DNA of 64,000 nt from Lewinellaceae bacterium (GCA_016710765.1 JADJUJ010000003.1:372001-436000), one strand, 5' to 3'. Shown: positions 7,567 to 17,627, counted from the stretch's first letter. Notes: a model not told the origin generated them from the letters alone. Translations and numbers: made by a program.

Positions 7567-9748
7567 CCGGGTCACGCCACCTGGCGGACAATTTTCCTTT
7601 AGGAAACGGGTGTACATGGTTGACAGATGTTCCGAGGTGCCTTCTCCTTCAGAGATCCCATGGGAACGGTTGGGGTAGGGCATGACCTGAAAATATTTGT
7701 TGTATTTGATGAGTTCGTTGATGAGCATTTCGGCATTTTGATAATGCACATTGTCATCACCGGTACCATGGATGTACAACAGGTTGCCGCGCAGGTTTTT
7801 GGCATGGGTGATGGGTGATCCCGCCACAAAATCTTCGCGGTTTTCCTGCGGAAGCCCCATGTAACGCTCCTGGTAAATGTTGTCGTAGGTCAGTTGATTG
7901 GCCACTGCCGCTACGGCAATTCCGGTTTTATAGATCTCCGGGTACTGGAACAGGCAGTTGAGCGTGGTGGAACCACCGCCACTCCAGCCCCAAATGGCGA
8001 CACGGCTGGTGTCAATCCAGTTCCAGCGCTCAAACATGGCCGTTGCGCCCATGGCCTGGTCGCGAATGTTGACGATGCCAATTTTTCGGTAAATGGCTTT
8101 GCGCCAGGCACTGCCTTTGGGAGCGGGTGTGCCGCGGCCATCCAGGGAGGCGTAGATGTAGCCATCTTCCGCCAGGTCTCCTTTGTACAAGCGATTACGA
8201 CCAACGCCAAAGCCATCGCGAACGGTGGCGCCGGCTGGCTCGGTATACACGTAGAAGACAATGGGGTATTTTTTGTTGGGATCAAAGTTTTTGGGCTTTA
8301 CCAACCAACCGTCCATGGTTACGCCATCTTTGGTGGTCACCTGAAACATCTCAACGGGTGAGATTTCGGCAGCCTTTGGGTCCATTTTTTCGGCAATGGA
8401 TTCGGCTTTGTCGATGGCGGAGTGGTCGGGCAGGCTCAGCCATTCGCGCATGGATTTGGTGTAGTAATTGGAGAAACTGTGCTGTGCATAATTGCCGTCG
8501 GGTGAAATGCTGTAGCTGTGGCTGCCGGGTTCATTGGCCGGGGTAATGCGTTCTGCCTTGCCACTGCCAGCCATTTTCACGCGGTAGAGGTACGATTGCG
8601 TTGCGTTGTCGGGAGAGGCCATGAAATAGAGGTAGCCGCGGTCTTCGTCAATGCAGCTTGATGCTGATCACATCGTAGTTGCCGGCTGTGAGCAAGGTTT
8701 CTTCTTTGCCATCGCGGCTGATCCGGTAGGCATGCCGCCAGCCATCTTTTTCACTGGTCCAAAGGAATGCTTTACCGCTGTCGATCCATTTAAAATAATC
8801 GGTCATGTTGCCGCCTTGCACGTCAACCCAGGCTGCATCGGTTTCGGTGTAAGCCGTGGAAACTACCCCGGTTTTTGCATCGCAAAGCATCAGTTTACTT
8901 TCGTTTTGCTTGCGGTTGAGTTGTTGAACCAACAATTGCAACCCGTTCGGCACCAATTCCATTCGAGGAAGATAAGTTTGCCGCGGGTCGCCGGGGATGT
9001 CCATCCACTTCGTTTTTTTCGACTTAAGGTCCACCACGCCAATTTTGTAGGGCGATGGCGCTTCTCCCACTTTGGGGTACTCAACAGGAACGTTAAAGGG
9101 GTAGATGGAGTCGGTGGTGTTGATCATGAGGAAGTCGCGGATCTGGTTGGCATCGATTTGCCAATAGGCGATGCTGCGGCTGTCGGGGCTCCAGCGAAAC
9201 CCATCGCGACAGTCAAATTCTTCCTCGTACACCCAGTCGAAGGTGCCGTTGATAAGTTTGGGCGTGCCATTGGTGCTGGTGAGTAGAGTGGTTTTTCCAG
9301 ACGGAATTTCTTCTACATATACATTGTGCTCACTTACGTAGGCCACTTTGGTGGCGTCGGGTGAAAACTTTGCAAACATCAGTGAGGATTCCGGGCGATC
9401 TTTTCCCAGTTGTTGCAATTGCCCCGTGTTGCGATCGAGCACCCAGTAGTCGCCGCGGGTATCGTACCGCCAAACGCGTTTGGAATTGGTAAAGACCAGC
9501 ACCTTATTCCCATCGTCGGAAAAATCGAAACTGCGGACTTTCAAGGGCGCCGTTGCGCCGGCAGGTGTGAGTTGGCTTTTGGAAACCAGGGTACTGGGGG
9601 TATTGTCGGGCAGGGTATACTGCACAATGCCTTTATCTTCACTGCGAAAATAATGGTGACTGGCCGGCCCCCATTGGAGGCCCTGCGCAAAGCTGAAAAA
9701 GGGCAGCAAAAGGCCCAGAATAAGGAAGCGGATCGGTTGGCGGATCAT
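7564..9748 (-). CDS. Dipeptidyl peptidase IV (S9 family), frameshifted
   Basis: About 727 residues once a frame slip near 8654-8658 is repaired: the N-terminal part ends GNYDVISIK and the C-terminal part continues as CIDEDRGYLYFMAS. The first half has a signal peptide (IRFLILGLLLPFFSFA) and a DPP-IV N-terminal beta-propeller with the double-Glu segment DWVYEEEF that binds substrate N-termini. The second half is the alpha/beta-hydrolase domain with Ser in GWSGGGS, Asp in GTGDDNVHY and His in NRSHGI. It is a periplasmic or secreted exopeptidase removing X-Pro dipeptides, common in Bacteroidota. The slip is a +1 or -2 change and is probably a sequencing error. The TAG stop lies in a palindromic repeat. 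Confidence 0.9.
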
Positions 9749-10060
9749 AGTTGTAAATTATCGGTGATTGTGATTAATGCCGCCAAAGTTAGGCAAAACA
9801 AGCAAAGCGCAAAAGGCAAAGCCCCTGATGCAAAACAACAGCTGCTTAGGCTGCTGTTTTATAGCCTTTGGCTGCGCAGCTGCCGGTTAAAAACAGGGCG
9901 CAGCCAAAGGGTAAAAGCCAGTATGCGGCTTAGTACACTGTAAACTGTTGTTTGAGCTCGTCTGTTTTCTCAGCAAGAGCGCTGCTATTCCTTCAAAACA
10001 GACTTGACTGCCACCAAAATCCTCTACCCAAAATCTCAACAAACTTAATTTACAGTGTAC
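9749..10060. repeat. Intergenic region with nested inverted repeats
   Basis: No gene is supported here. CCTTTGGCTGCGC (9865-9877) pairs perfectly with its reverse complement at 9898-9910. A weaker hairpin around AAAACAACAGC/GCTGCTGTTTT lies at about 9833-9860. GTACACTGTAAA (9933-9944) is mirrored at 10049-10060, enclosing about 128 bases. The region is upstream of the DPP-IV gene on the minus strand and abuts a second element starting at 10061, so it looks like a stack of small palindromic insertions. Confidence 0.65.
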
Positions 10061-10229
10061 TTAGGGTGTGTCTGAAAAATACTCGACGGGCTGAAAATGC
10101 ATCATTAGGAACCTGTACGGCTTGTCTTTTTAGGGCAATAATGCCCACTATTACCCTAAAAAGGACAATTGTCCAGAACCCTAATGCTGCTATTTTCATC
10201 TCCGCCATCATCTTTCAGACACACCCTAA
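10061..10229. mobile_element. MITE-like element, 169 bp, 20-bp terminal inverted repeats
   Basis: The ends start TTAGGGTGTGTCTGAAA (10061-10080) and are mirrored at 10210-10229 with 19 of 20 bases matching. The interior has a further TTTTTAGGG...CCCTAAAAA inverted pair and no coding capacity. Size, non-coding interior and well-kept ends fit a miniature inverted-repeat element mobilised in trans. The right end supplies the TAG stop codon of the gene at 10226-10921. No clear target duplication was seen. Confidence 0.7.
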
Positions 10230-10921
10230 TTTTTTTCGTTTTCTACGTTTTTCAACCTGTTTTGGATGCCTTCGATGTTCTTTTTCTGGTTGTCGATGTC
10301 GATGATGGCCGCTTCCTGTTGTTTGGTGTTGTCGAGGATATCCTGCTCTGCCTTTTTGATTTTGGCATTGTAATCGTCGATCGCTTTGTGCAGGCTATCG
10401 TTTTCTTTTTGCAGTTTTTTTAGGTTGTTCTCGACGTTAGTCAACTCCTTTTCCGCGGCTTTTTGTTCTTCGCCAATAACGGCACGGCGCACATCATAGT
10501 AAAACAAGCGCATTGCATCTGCCACTTCCCGGGCCTCCCGGGCATTGTCGCGGCTGTTGAGGAAATGGGGCTGACCAATGTCGAACCAGGCATTCAGTAC
10601 GGCGTTTTTTCCATCCTCTTCAATGGTGGCGTAAATGGTAACGCCACCGCTGTTCAGGTAACTGGCCTTTACATCGGTAGCCACCCATTCTTTTGTTTTG
10701 CGATCTTTTTTGATTTTGGCGTCAAAATTTTTACTGACAAAGTCTTTCCAAACCTCAAGAACGGTGTTGTCTGAGGTGTTCTGGAATTCAACCTGAAAAC
10801 AGGGCCGGCTTCCGAACGACATCATCTGCTCAGTTTCCCGCACCACATTCCATTGAGCATGAACGGTGCCTGTGAGCAGAAAAAAAGCAGCGGAAGCAAG
10901 TATTTGCAATTTAAAGCGCAT
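10226..10921 (-). CDS. Secreted protein with C-terminal coiled coil, hypothetical
   Basis: 231 residues. There is a signal peptide (LQILASAAFFLLTGTVHA, cleavage before QWNVV), a globular alpha/beta domain to about residue 130 (DNTVLEVWKDFVSKNFDAKI, GGVTIYATIEEDG), and a long charged coiled coil from about 145 to the end. It is predicted periplasmic or outer-membrane associated; no enzyme motif is seen. The C-terminus ENEKN is followed directly by a TAG that belongs to the end of the MITE-like element at 10061-10229, so the native C-terminus may have been slightly altered by insertion. Confidence 0.75.
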   Translation of the reverse strand: MRFKLQILASAAFFLLTGTVHAQWNVVRETEQMMSFGSRPCFQVEFQNTSDNTVLEVWKDFVSKNFDAKIKKDRKTKEWVATDVKASYLNSGGVTIYATIEEDGKNAVLNAWFDIGQPHFLNSRDNAREAREVADAMRLFYYDVRRAVIGEEQKAAEKELTNVENNLKKLQKENDSLHKAIDDYNAKIKKAEQDILDNTKQQEAAIIDIDNQKKNIEGIQNRLKNVENEKN

Positions 10922-11140
10922 AATTTGTTATTTTTGGTTTAAAATTAATGTTTTAGCAATGGTAAAAGAAAATAAAGTGTCTTTGGAAAAGTAAAGTTGG
11001 GAAAAGCGTTTTTTCTTTGCTGTCCGCAAATTTCAGGGTTCGAAAGAAGTGTTTAATTTTACAATTCCGTATTGTTTAGACAACCCGGCCCGAATTTTGT
11101 CACCCTGTTTATCACCAAACCAACCGAAATAACAATACCC

Positions 11141-12306
11141 ATGGCCAAGATCCTGATAGTGGATGATGAAATGCCCATTCGCCGTACCCTGCGCGAAATC
11201 CTCGAGTTCGAACAGTACATCGTAGATGAGGCTGAGGATGGCTATGAATGCCTCGCTAAAGTACAAAAGGAAAAGTACGATGTTGTCATTATGGACATAA
11301 AAATGCCCAAAATGGACGGTATCGAAACCCTGGAGCGCCTGCAGATCCTGAGTCCGGAAACCCCGGTGGTCATGGTCAGCGGTCATGGCAACATCGAAAC
11401 CGCAGTAGACGCCGTCAAGAAGGGTGCCTTCGATTATATTTCCAAACCACCCGACCTCAACCGGATGCTGATCACGATCCGCAATGCGATGGAAAAATCG
11501 GAGTTGGTAACCACCACCAAGGTATTACAAAAACAGGTGCGTGCAGGCAAAGGCACCAACATCGTTGGTGAAAGCGCCCCGATTGTAGCCATTAAAAAGT
11601 TGCTGGAGCGGGTGGCGCCCACCGACAGTCGCGTGCTCATTACCGGCCCTAACGGCACCGGAAAGAACTGGTAGCCCGTTGGATTCATGAAAAAAGCAAT
11701 CGCGCTTCCGGTACAATGGTGGAAGTAAACTGCGCGGCTATTCCCTCCGAACTCATTGAAAGCGAATTGTTCGGGCATAAAAAAGGCTCGTTTACCGGCG
11801 CTATTTCCGATCGGCCCGGCAAGTTTGAGCAAGCGGATGGCGGCACCCTTTTCCTCGATGAAATTGGCGACATGAGCCTCGACGCGCAAGCCAAAGTGCT
11901 CCGCGCACTGCAGGAAAGCAAAATTACCCGCGTAGGCGACAGCAAGGAAATAAAAGTCGATGTGCGGGTACTGGCTGCAACCAACAAGGATCTGCGCAAG
12001 GAAATTGAAGAAGGCCGTTTCCGGGAAGACCTCTTCCACCGCCTGGCGGTTATTCTGGTTGCCGTGCCTTCGCTCAACGAGCGCCGCGACGATATTCCAC
12101 TGCTGGTGGAGCATTTCAACCGCCGTATCAGCGATGAATACGGGCATCCGCCCAAAACATTCAGCCCGGAAGCCATTAAGGCCCTCTCGGAGCACAACTG
12201 GACCGGCAACATCCGGGAATTGGCCAACGTGGTGGAACGCCTGCTGATTCTGTGTGACAATGTGGTGACCGCTGAAGACGTCAAGGCCTACGTTTGGGCA
12301 AAATAA
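11141..12306 (+). CDS. Sigma-54-dependent response regulator (receiver + AAA+), frameshifted
   Basis: The start is ATG 11141 (MAKILIVDDEMPIRR). The receiver has the acidic pair in IVDDE, the phospho-acceptor Asp in VVIMDIKMPKMDG and Lys in FISKPP/YISKPP. The AAA+ domain has a Walker A written GPNGTGK, the sigma-54 contact loop KGSFTGA (GSFTGA variant), Walker B GTLFLDEIGDMS and an arginine-finger region. One base (a G near 11665) is missing, so the frame stops at 11674 and resumes as LVARWIHEKSNRASGTMVEVN; repaired length is about 388 residues. It ends VTAEDVKAYVWAK with no Fis-type DNA-binding domain, as in related Bacteroidota regulators. No cognate kinase is adjacent. Confidence 0.9.
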
Positions 12307-12307
12307 A

Positions 12308-12340
12308 TGCCAATCTGGCGACGACTGCGCCGGATTGGCA
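12308..12340. terminator. 13-bp stem-loop after the response regulator
   Basis: TGCCAATCTGGCG (12308-12320) pairs with CGCCGGATTGGCA (12328-12340), with one G-T pair and a 7-base loop. It begins two bases after the regulator stop codon and lies between convergent genes (bcp ends at 12396). No U-tract follows on the plus strand, so it may be a U-less terminator or an mRNA-stabilising hairpin. Confidence 0.6.
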
Positions 12341-12395
12341 GGGTAACAGCGCCTTGCGCCGTATTGCGAATGTTCATATGAACGTCTGCTGAAAA

Positions 12396-12851
12396 TTACC
12401 CTTCCAGCAACTGCTCTGTATGCTTGGTCGTTTCTACTTTCTCAATGATGCGCTCAATGATGCCATTTTCGTCGATGACAAAAGTGGTGCGGTGAATGCC
12501 ATCGTAGCTGCGGCCCATGAATTTTTTCTGCCCCCACACCCCAAATGCAAGCGCCACACTGTGGTCTTCGTCGGCGAGGAGGCTAAAGGGTAAATCGTAT
12601 TTTTCACGGAACTTCACATGCTTCTTGACGGAATCCGGGCTCACTCCCAACACATCGTACCCTTTGGCCAGAAACTGAGGATATCCGTCGCGCAAACTGC
12701 ATGACTCCGCCGTACAACCCGGTGTATCATCTTTGGGATAAAAATACAGCACGAGTTTTTTGCCTTTGTAATCGGCCAGGCTGGTGGTAGCGCCGCTTTC
12801 ATTGACTGCGGTAAAATCCGGGGCTTTGTCCCCAACTTTCAGGTGAAACAT
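12396..12851 (-). CDS. bcp: Thioredoxin-dependent thiol peroxidase (BCP/PrxQ)
   Basis: 151 residues, the usual BCP length. The peroxidatic Cys46 sits in DDTPGCTAESCSLRD with the possible resolving Cys51 five residues on, as in the E. coli BCP type. The peroxiredoxin core FYPKDDTPGC, the GVSPDS segment and the helix-proximal TTFVIDENGII are all present. It reduces hydrogen peroxide and alkyl hydroperoxides with electrons from thioredoxin in the cytoplasm. It stands alone between the response regulator (convergent) and the glycosyltransferase upstream on the same strand, with a 104-base gap. Confidence 0.96.
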   Translation of the reverse strand: MFHLKVGDKAPDFTAVNESGATTSLADYKGKKLVLYFYPKDDTPGCTAESCSLRDGYPQFLAKGYDVLGVSPDSVKKHVKFREKYDLPFSLLADEDHSVALAFGVWGQKKFMGRSYDGIHRTTFVIDENGIIERIIEKVETTKHTEQLLEG

Positions 12852-12955
12852 AGTATATAGGTTGTATGAATGGATCTGTGTTAAATTTTGGCCAACGCCC
12901 AGTGGCTTATTCCAGCTTAAAACAGCCCTGATGGGCTATTGTTCAATGGTCGGCG

Positions 12956-14122
12956 CTATTGCACATTGCGTCCCTTCCAGGTGTATTTTTTTACAAAAAG
13001 TCCAATCAGCCCTACGATGGGAATGTACAAGGTATGCATTATAAAAGAAGTCCGAAAATGGGTCATTAGCGCGTCTCGTTTGAAAAACCGGCATGCCGTG
13101 CGGAGTAAATAATAGTCGGATATGGCTTTTATACCCAGCAGCCCGATGCATAACGCCAGCTGCTTCCAGCCGAAAAACAGTACGCTGCCGATCATGGAAA
13201 GCAAAATGCAGCAACAAAGACCAAATACAATGGCCAAAGCCACTTTGGTTGGCCATTCCGGCAATGCAGTAGTTTTGCTGCCCCAACGGAGTCGCTGCCG
13301 GTAAAAATCGATCCATCGGGAGGGCGCCAGGGTCTGTACCGCTGCTTCGGGGTGCTTCAGAAATCGGATTTTACCGGGATATTGCCGGGCAATTTTGTGC
13401 AGCAAAAACATGTCGTCGCCAGAGGCCCGGTCTTCGTTGCCCTGAAAGCCCTGGACGTCGAGGAATACTTTTTTGGGATAGGCGAGGTTGGCGCCGTTGC
13501 CCATGTGCTGCCACCCCAATTGTATGCCCGCGCCAGTGATGAGCATCATGCCTGCGGTATCGAGCGACTGAAAGAACTGTAGTCCGGTTTTTTCCCGGTG
13601 AATAAGCACAGGCCCGGCGATGGCAGCGGGCTGGTCCTTTTCATAAGCGGCAGCGAACAGCCATAGCCAATCGGGTGGCACCACACAATCAGCATCGGTA
13701 CAAACTATCAGCTCGCCTCTGGCGTGTTCGACGGCCAGGGTAATGGCCTTTTTCTTGTATGCCACCGTTTCGCTTGTCCCGGGAAGCAGGGCGGCAAGCG
13801 ACAACAAACGCAGGGGTTGGCGGGTTCGGGCGGCAAACTGGTACACCACATCGGCAGTCTGATCGGTAGAGTGGTCGTCGATTACGATGATTTCCAGCAG
13901 GGTATCGGGATAGTGATTTTGGAGCACCGATTGCAGGCATTCGCCAATGTTTAGTGCTTCGTTTCTCGCTGGGATCAGTACGCTGATCCGGGTTCGTGGC
14001 TGAAACCCAACGGGCCTGGTAAAAACCGCCTGCCTGCTCCATCCGAAACGGTACAGCAGCATGAGCAGGGCGTAGGCAAGCGCCAGCACAATGGATATCC
14101 AGGCGAATACGTTGAAATACAT
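12956..14122 (-). CDS. Membrane glycosyltransferase family 2
   Basis: 388 residues. An N-terminal helix (ISIVLALAYALLMLLYRF) is followed by a GT2 fold: ISVLIPARNEALNIGECL, IIVIDDHSTDQT, the metal/nucleotide motif CTDADCVVPPDW, the acceptor loop SGDDMFLL and the processive-type QRLRWGSK (QxxRW). Two or three C-terminal helices (IVFGLCCCILLSMIGSVLFF, SFIMHTLYIPIVGLIGLFV) anchor it. It resembles membrane transferases that add sugars to lipid or polysaccharide carriers, but acceptor and donor are unknown. A divergent gene for PBP1A starts 97 bases away, so both may use a shared regulatory region. Confidence 0.9.
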   Translation of the reverse strand: MYFNVFAWISIVLALAYALLMLLYRFGWSRQAVFTRPVGFQPRTRISVLIPARNEALNIGECLQSVLQNHYPDTLLEIIVIDDHSTDQTADVVYQFAARTRQPLRLLSLAALLPGTSETVAYKKKAITLAVEHARGELIVCTDADCVVPPDWLWLFAAAYEKDQPAAIAGPVLIHREKTGLQFFQSLDTAGMMLITGAGIQLGWQHMGNGANLAYPKKVFLDVQGFQGNEDRASGDDMFLLHKIARQYPGKIRFLKHPEAAVQTLAPSRWIDFYRQRLRWGSKTTALPEWPTKVALAIVFGLCCCILLSMIGSVLFFGWKQLALCIGLLGIKAISDYYLLRTACRFFKRDALMTHFRTSFIMHTLYIPIVGLIGLFVKKYTWKGRNVQ

Positions 14123-14173
14123 AGCGAATGCTCAAATTTCTGCTTTTTCCAGCAAGGCACATCCTTTTTCCAC

Positions 14174-14181
14174 TACTTTTG
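14174..14181 (+). promoter_or_regulatory. Probable -7 element (TACTTTTG) for the PBP1A gene
   Basis: TACTTTTG matches the Bacteroidota TAnnTTTG consensus and lies 38 bases before the ATG at 14219. No good -33 TTTG is seen at the expected distance, so confidence is moderate. Confidence 0.45.
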
Positions 14182-14218
14182 CATCAAACCCTGGATTGCA
14201 TATTCCAAATCCTCAACT

Positions 14219-16849
14219 ATGGAGCCACAAAGCCTTCTTTCCCTCAAAGCACGCTTGCAAAAGCAGCGAATGCCCTTGTACCGAAAACTGGTCAAAGCCT
14301 TTTGGGTACTGGCAATTGGAGCGCTGGCATCGGTCTTGCTGGTGATTGTGGTGATTAATTTTACAGCGATCCCATCCTTTCGCGAACTGGAGGATCCGCA
14401 AAGTGCCCTGGCCTCAGATGTGCTGGCTGCAGACGGGACGGTTTTGGGGCGGTATTTTATTGAAAACCGGGTTCCGGTGGATTATGAGCATTTAAACCCC
14501 AATATTATCAATGCATTGGTGGCAACCGAAGATATTCGTTTTCGCGACCATTGTGGCGTCGATTCGCGGGCGGTGCTCCGGGTGATTGTCAGAACCATCT
14601 TACTGAGCGATCAAAGTGCTGGCGGAGGCTCCACCATCACCCAGCAGTTGGCTAAAAACCTGTACTCCGACCGGAATTTTGAAGGATTATCCAAAATAGA
14701 GAAACTGTTTGGACTGATTTACCGCAAGTTGCGCGAATGGATTACCGCCGTAAAACTGGAGAAAAGTTATACCAAAGAGGAAATCATGGCGATGTACCTC
14801 AATCAGGTCGATTTTGTGAACAACGCCTATGGTATCGAATCGGCTGCTGAGGTGTATTTCGGTACGGGTCAGGAAAAACTCAAAATCGAAGAAGCAGCCA
14901 CGTTGGTTGGGATGTTGCAAAATCCCTCGCGCTACAATCCGCTGCGTTTCCCACAGCGTTGTATCCGGCGCCGGATGATCGTTTTGTACCAGATGTGGCA
15001 GGCCGGATTTATCACGGAAGAGCAATACAATACCCTGAAAGTTGTACCGCTGGACATGGGTCGCTTCCACAAAGTGACATTTTCTGATGATACAGCCCCT
15101 TACCTCTGCGCTGAACTCAAAAAGGATGTGCAGCAAATCCTGGATCAACCCGAAAGCCGAAAGCCTGACGGTACGAAGTACAACATCTATAAAGAAGGAC
15201 TCAAAATTTATACTACCATTGATCCGGCCTACCAGGCAGCCGCAGAGGCAGCCATGCAGGAGCAAATGCGGACCATGCAGCGGCGTTTTTTCCAGGTTTG
15301 GAAAGGTCGTGACCCCTGGACCTACAAGACCAGTAGTGCCACCGATGAGGAGATTCAGCAGCGAAAAGCATCCCTGATGGCTTTGGTACGCGACGGCGAC
15401 CGGTACCAGGAAACCCGACCACTTTACCTCGATGACCTGGATAATATGGTGCAGGAAAAATACGGGATCCCGCTGCGCGATGCCGATATCATCCGGATGT
15501 TGGGCGAAGAGCAAACAAAGGGCTCTATCAGTAAACTCGTCGGGAAAGGCTGGGCAACCGCCGACCAAGCCGCCGCTTACAGGAGTATTATGCGCAGCGA
15601 TGATTGGGCGCTGATCAAAAAGAAATGGAGTGCCCTGCAAGCCGCAGTCCTAAAACAATACAACACCAAGGTAAAAATGCGGGTGTTTTCCTGGGATGGC
15701 CGTAAACTGGAACGCGACACCGTGATGAGCCCAATGGACAGTTTGAAGTACCATCGCATGTTCCTGCAAACGGGTGTGCTGGCTGTCGATCCGCTCAGCA
15801 GCGAGATCAAGGCCTGGGTAGGCGGCATCAATTTTAAGTATTTCAAATACGACCATATCCGCTCTCCCCGGCAGGTGGGCTCCACATTTAAGCCATTTGT
15901 ATATGGCACCGCCATAGCCTTGCAAGGCATCAGTCCTTGCTACCAGATTTACGACAATCCGGTTACCATTCCGGCACATTATGGCAATTTTAAAACTTAT
16001 TCCGACTGGACGCCCCGCAATTCCACGGGGACTTATTCCGGGCAGTTGCTTACCCTCAAGGAGGGGCTTAAACACTCCGTCAACACCATCAGTGCTTCAC
16101 TCATGAAGCAAATGGGCGACACCAGGCCGGTGCGCGGACTGGTGAACAATATGGGCATCGATTCCAGTCATATTCCCAATGCACCATCTATTTGCCTTGG
16201 TGCTGCCGATATTTCTGTGATGGAGATGACTGGCGCCTATGCCACCTTTGCCAACAATGGTGTGTTCGGAAAACCTTATGTGATTCGGCGCATTGAAGAC
16301 AAAAACGGTCGCGTGTTGTATGAAAACCTGCCTGAAGAACGGCAAGCACTGCCAGCCAATGCCAATTTTGTGATGACGGAAATGCTGAAATACAATGTTG
16401 CAGGATCACCTGGCATCAACAAATTGAAAAGTGAAGTTGGCGGCAAAACCGGTACCACCAACGATTATACCGATGGCTGGTTCATGGGCGTTACGCCGAG
16501 GCTGGTTGTTGGGACCTGGGTAGGCGGAGAAGACCGGTGGATTCGCTTTCTGAGTCTGTCTGATGGCCAGGGATCACGCATGGCGCGACCTATCTTTGCC
16601 GGCTTTATGCAACGACTCGAGAATGATAAAAATTCCGGCTACGATTTTAATGCTCGCTTCCAGCGCCCCGCAGGTGACCTGGGTATAGAAATCGATTGTT
16701 CGGCTTACCTCGATCAATTACCCGCCTCCGACGAAGAGGAATATCAGGGCGAAATTTACAACGATCAGCTGCCGGCCAATGGTAAACCCACAGATGCTCA
16801 AAAGCCTGCCAAGCGACCCGATGCCACTTTTGGCGATGAGCGTCGCTGA
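14219..16849 (+). CDS. mrcA: Penicillin-binding protein 1A, transglycosylase/transpeptidase
   Basis: 876 residues. A cytoplasmic tail and one helix (about 28-49) precede a GT51 domain with catalytic Glu104 in ATEDIRFRDH and the GGGSTITQQLAKN block (135-147). The transpeptidase domain has Ser555-x-x-Lys558 (GSTFKPF), Ser620-x-Asn (SVNTIS) and the KTGT motif at Lys743. It is a class A PBP that polymerises and cross-links peptidoglycan at the inner membrane. A long insert of about 130 residues (RFFQVWKGRDPW to about 480) separates the two domains, as in Bacteroidota homologues. The C-terminal tail is rich in Pro, Asp and Glu (about 820-876). It is monocistronic, divergent from the GT2 gene. Confidence 0.96.
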   Translation: MEPQSLLSLKARLQKQRMPLYRKLVKAFWVLAIGALASVLLVIVVINFTAIPSFRELEDPQSALASDVLAADGTVLGRYFIENRVPVDYEHLNPNIINALVATEDIRFRDHCGVDSRAVLRVIVRTILLSDQSAGGGSTITQQLAKNLYSDRNFEGLSKIEKLFGLIYRKLREWITAVKLEKSYTKEEIMAMYLNQVDFVNNAYGIESAAEVYFGTGQEKLKIEEAATLVGMLQNPSRYNPLRFPQRCIRRRMIVLYQMWQAGFITEEQYNTLKVVPLDMGRFHKVTFSDDTAPYLCAELKKDVQQILDQPESRKPDGTKYNIYKEGLKIYTTIDPAYQAAAEAAMQEQMRTMQRRFFQVWKGRDPWTYKTSSATDEEIQQRKASLMALVRDGDRYQETRPLYLDDLDNMVQEKYGIPLRDADIIRMLGEEQTKGSISKLVGKGWATADQAAAYRSIMRSDDWALIKKKWSALQAAVLKQYNTKVKMRVFSWDGRKLERDTVMSPMDSLKYHRMFLQTGVLAVDPLSSEIKAWVGGINFKYFKYDHIRSPRQVGSTFKPFVYGTAIALQGISPCYQIYDNPVTIPAHYGNFKTYSDWTPRNSTGTYSGQLLTLKEGLKHSVNTISASLMKQMGDTRPVRGLVNNMGIDSSHIPNAPSICLGAADISVMEMTGAYATFANNGVFGKPYVIRRIEDKNGRVLYENLPEERQALPANANFVMTEMLKYNVAGSPGINKLKSEVGGKTGTTNDYTDGWFMGVTPRLVVGTWVGGEDRWIRFLSLSDGQGSRMARPIFAGFMQRLENDKNSGYDFNARFQRPAGDLGIEIDCSAYLDQLPASDEEEYQGEIYNDQLPANGKPTDAQKPAKRPDATFGDERR

Positions 16850-16914
16850 AATAGTCTTGTAAAAACAAGGAGCAATTGACCACTTGAAGTCAACCGTTGT
16901 AGTATTGTAGAAAA

Positions 16915-16964
16915 ACCTCTGCGTATTCTGCGAGATCTGCGGGAAATTAATTTGCGAAGCAAAA
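16915..16964. repeat. TCTGCG / GCGAAGC intergenic repeat
   Basis: Three TCTGCG words in a row (16918-16947) are followed by the hairpin TTTGCGAAGCAAA at about 16950-16962. The same combination occurs at 5736-5776 and, reordered, at about 23444-23500. It sits between the convergent PBP1A and NUDIX genes and may act as transcription end or be a spreading repeat. Confidence 0.5.
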
Positions 16965-16985
16965 CGGATAGCGCCAAAAGCTGCA

Positions 16986-17627
16986 CTAGTGGTTGACAGA
17001 TTCCAGTAGCGCTGCAAATTCACTTAAAATCATGGCGGTGGCGCCCCAAACTACCCGGCCCTCCAGGTTAAAACAGGGGATTTCTTTCAGGGTGAAGCCC
17101 TGTTGAAGGGTGATATCAACCAAACTGCGGCTCGCCTCGTGCTGCAACAGGTTGATGGCTGGGGTAAGGATATCAGCAACCTCACCTTCCTGGGGTACAA
17201 AACGCACCTGCTGCCGGAGTACGCCCACAAAAGGGTGCACTACGAAATTGCTGACAGGGATGTACAGTTCGGTAAGCCGGCCCAGTATTTCCACCTGTGT
17301 ACGGGGTACACCTACTTCTTCTTCCGCCTCCCGCAAGGCCGCGTATTCAAGGCTCTCATCCGACGGCTCCAGCCGACCGCCTGGGAAACTGATTTGCCCA
17401 CTGTGCCGATCGCGGGGGTTGTCGGTTCTTTGTATAAGCAGGGTGCGCCATTGACCGTCGGTATAATGAAGCAGGTTAAGCACACAGGCAACTTTGGCAT
17501 CCTGCGGCGCTTCCCGCAAATGCCCGAGTTCTTCCAATCTCTTTTTTCCTGCCATTTTGTACTGGGCAACAGGACCTGGGAGCGGGGCTTGCAATTTCAA
17601 TCGCAGGGCGTCAATGATGGTATACAT
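16986..17627 (-). CDS. NUDIX hydrolase, CoA pyrophosphatase-like (NudL)
   Basis: 213 residues. The Nudix box is complete: G-x5-E-x7-REAEEEVG, in GGRLEPSDESLEYAALREAEEEVGV (about residues 76-100). The preceding LIQRTDNPRDRHSGQISFPGG and the following ELYIPVSNFVVHPFVG match the NudL subgroup that cleaves CoA and related thioesters to phosphopantetheine and 3',5'-ADP (family knowledge). Cytoplasmic. It reads away from the tRNA-like array with a long AT-rich gap upstream. Confidence 0.93.
   Translation of the reverse strand: MYTIIDALRLKLQAPLPGPVAQYKMAGKKRLEELGHLREAPQDAKVACVLNLLHYTDGQWRTLLIQRTDNPRDRHSGQISFPGGRLEPSDESLEYAALREAEEEVGVPRTQVEILGRLTELYIPVSNFVVHPFVGVLRQQVRFVPQEGEVADILTPAINLLQHEASRSLVDITLQQGFTLKEIPCFNLEGRVVWGATAMILSEFAALLESVNH

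Noticed and set aside
11434..12195. 253-codon minus-strand frame
   Set aside because: It is the antisense of the AAA+ domain of the response regulator; its length comes from codon bias and it bridges the frameshift only by chance.
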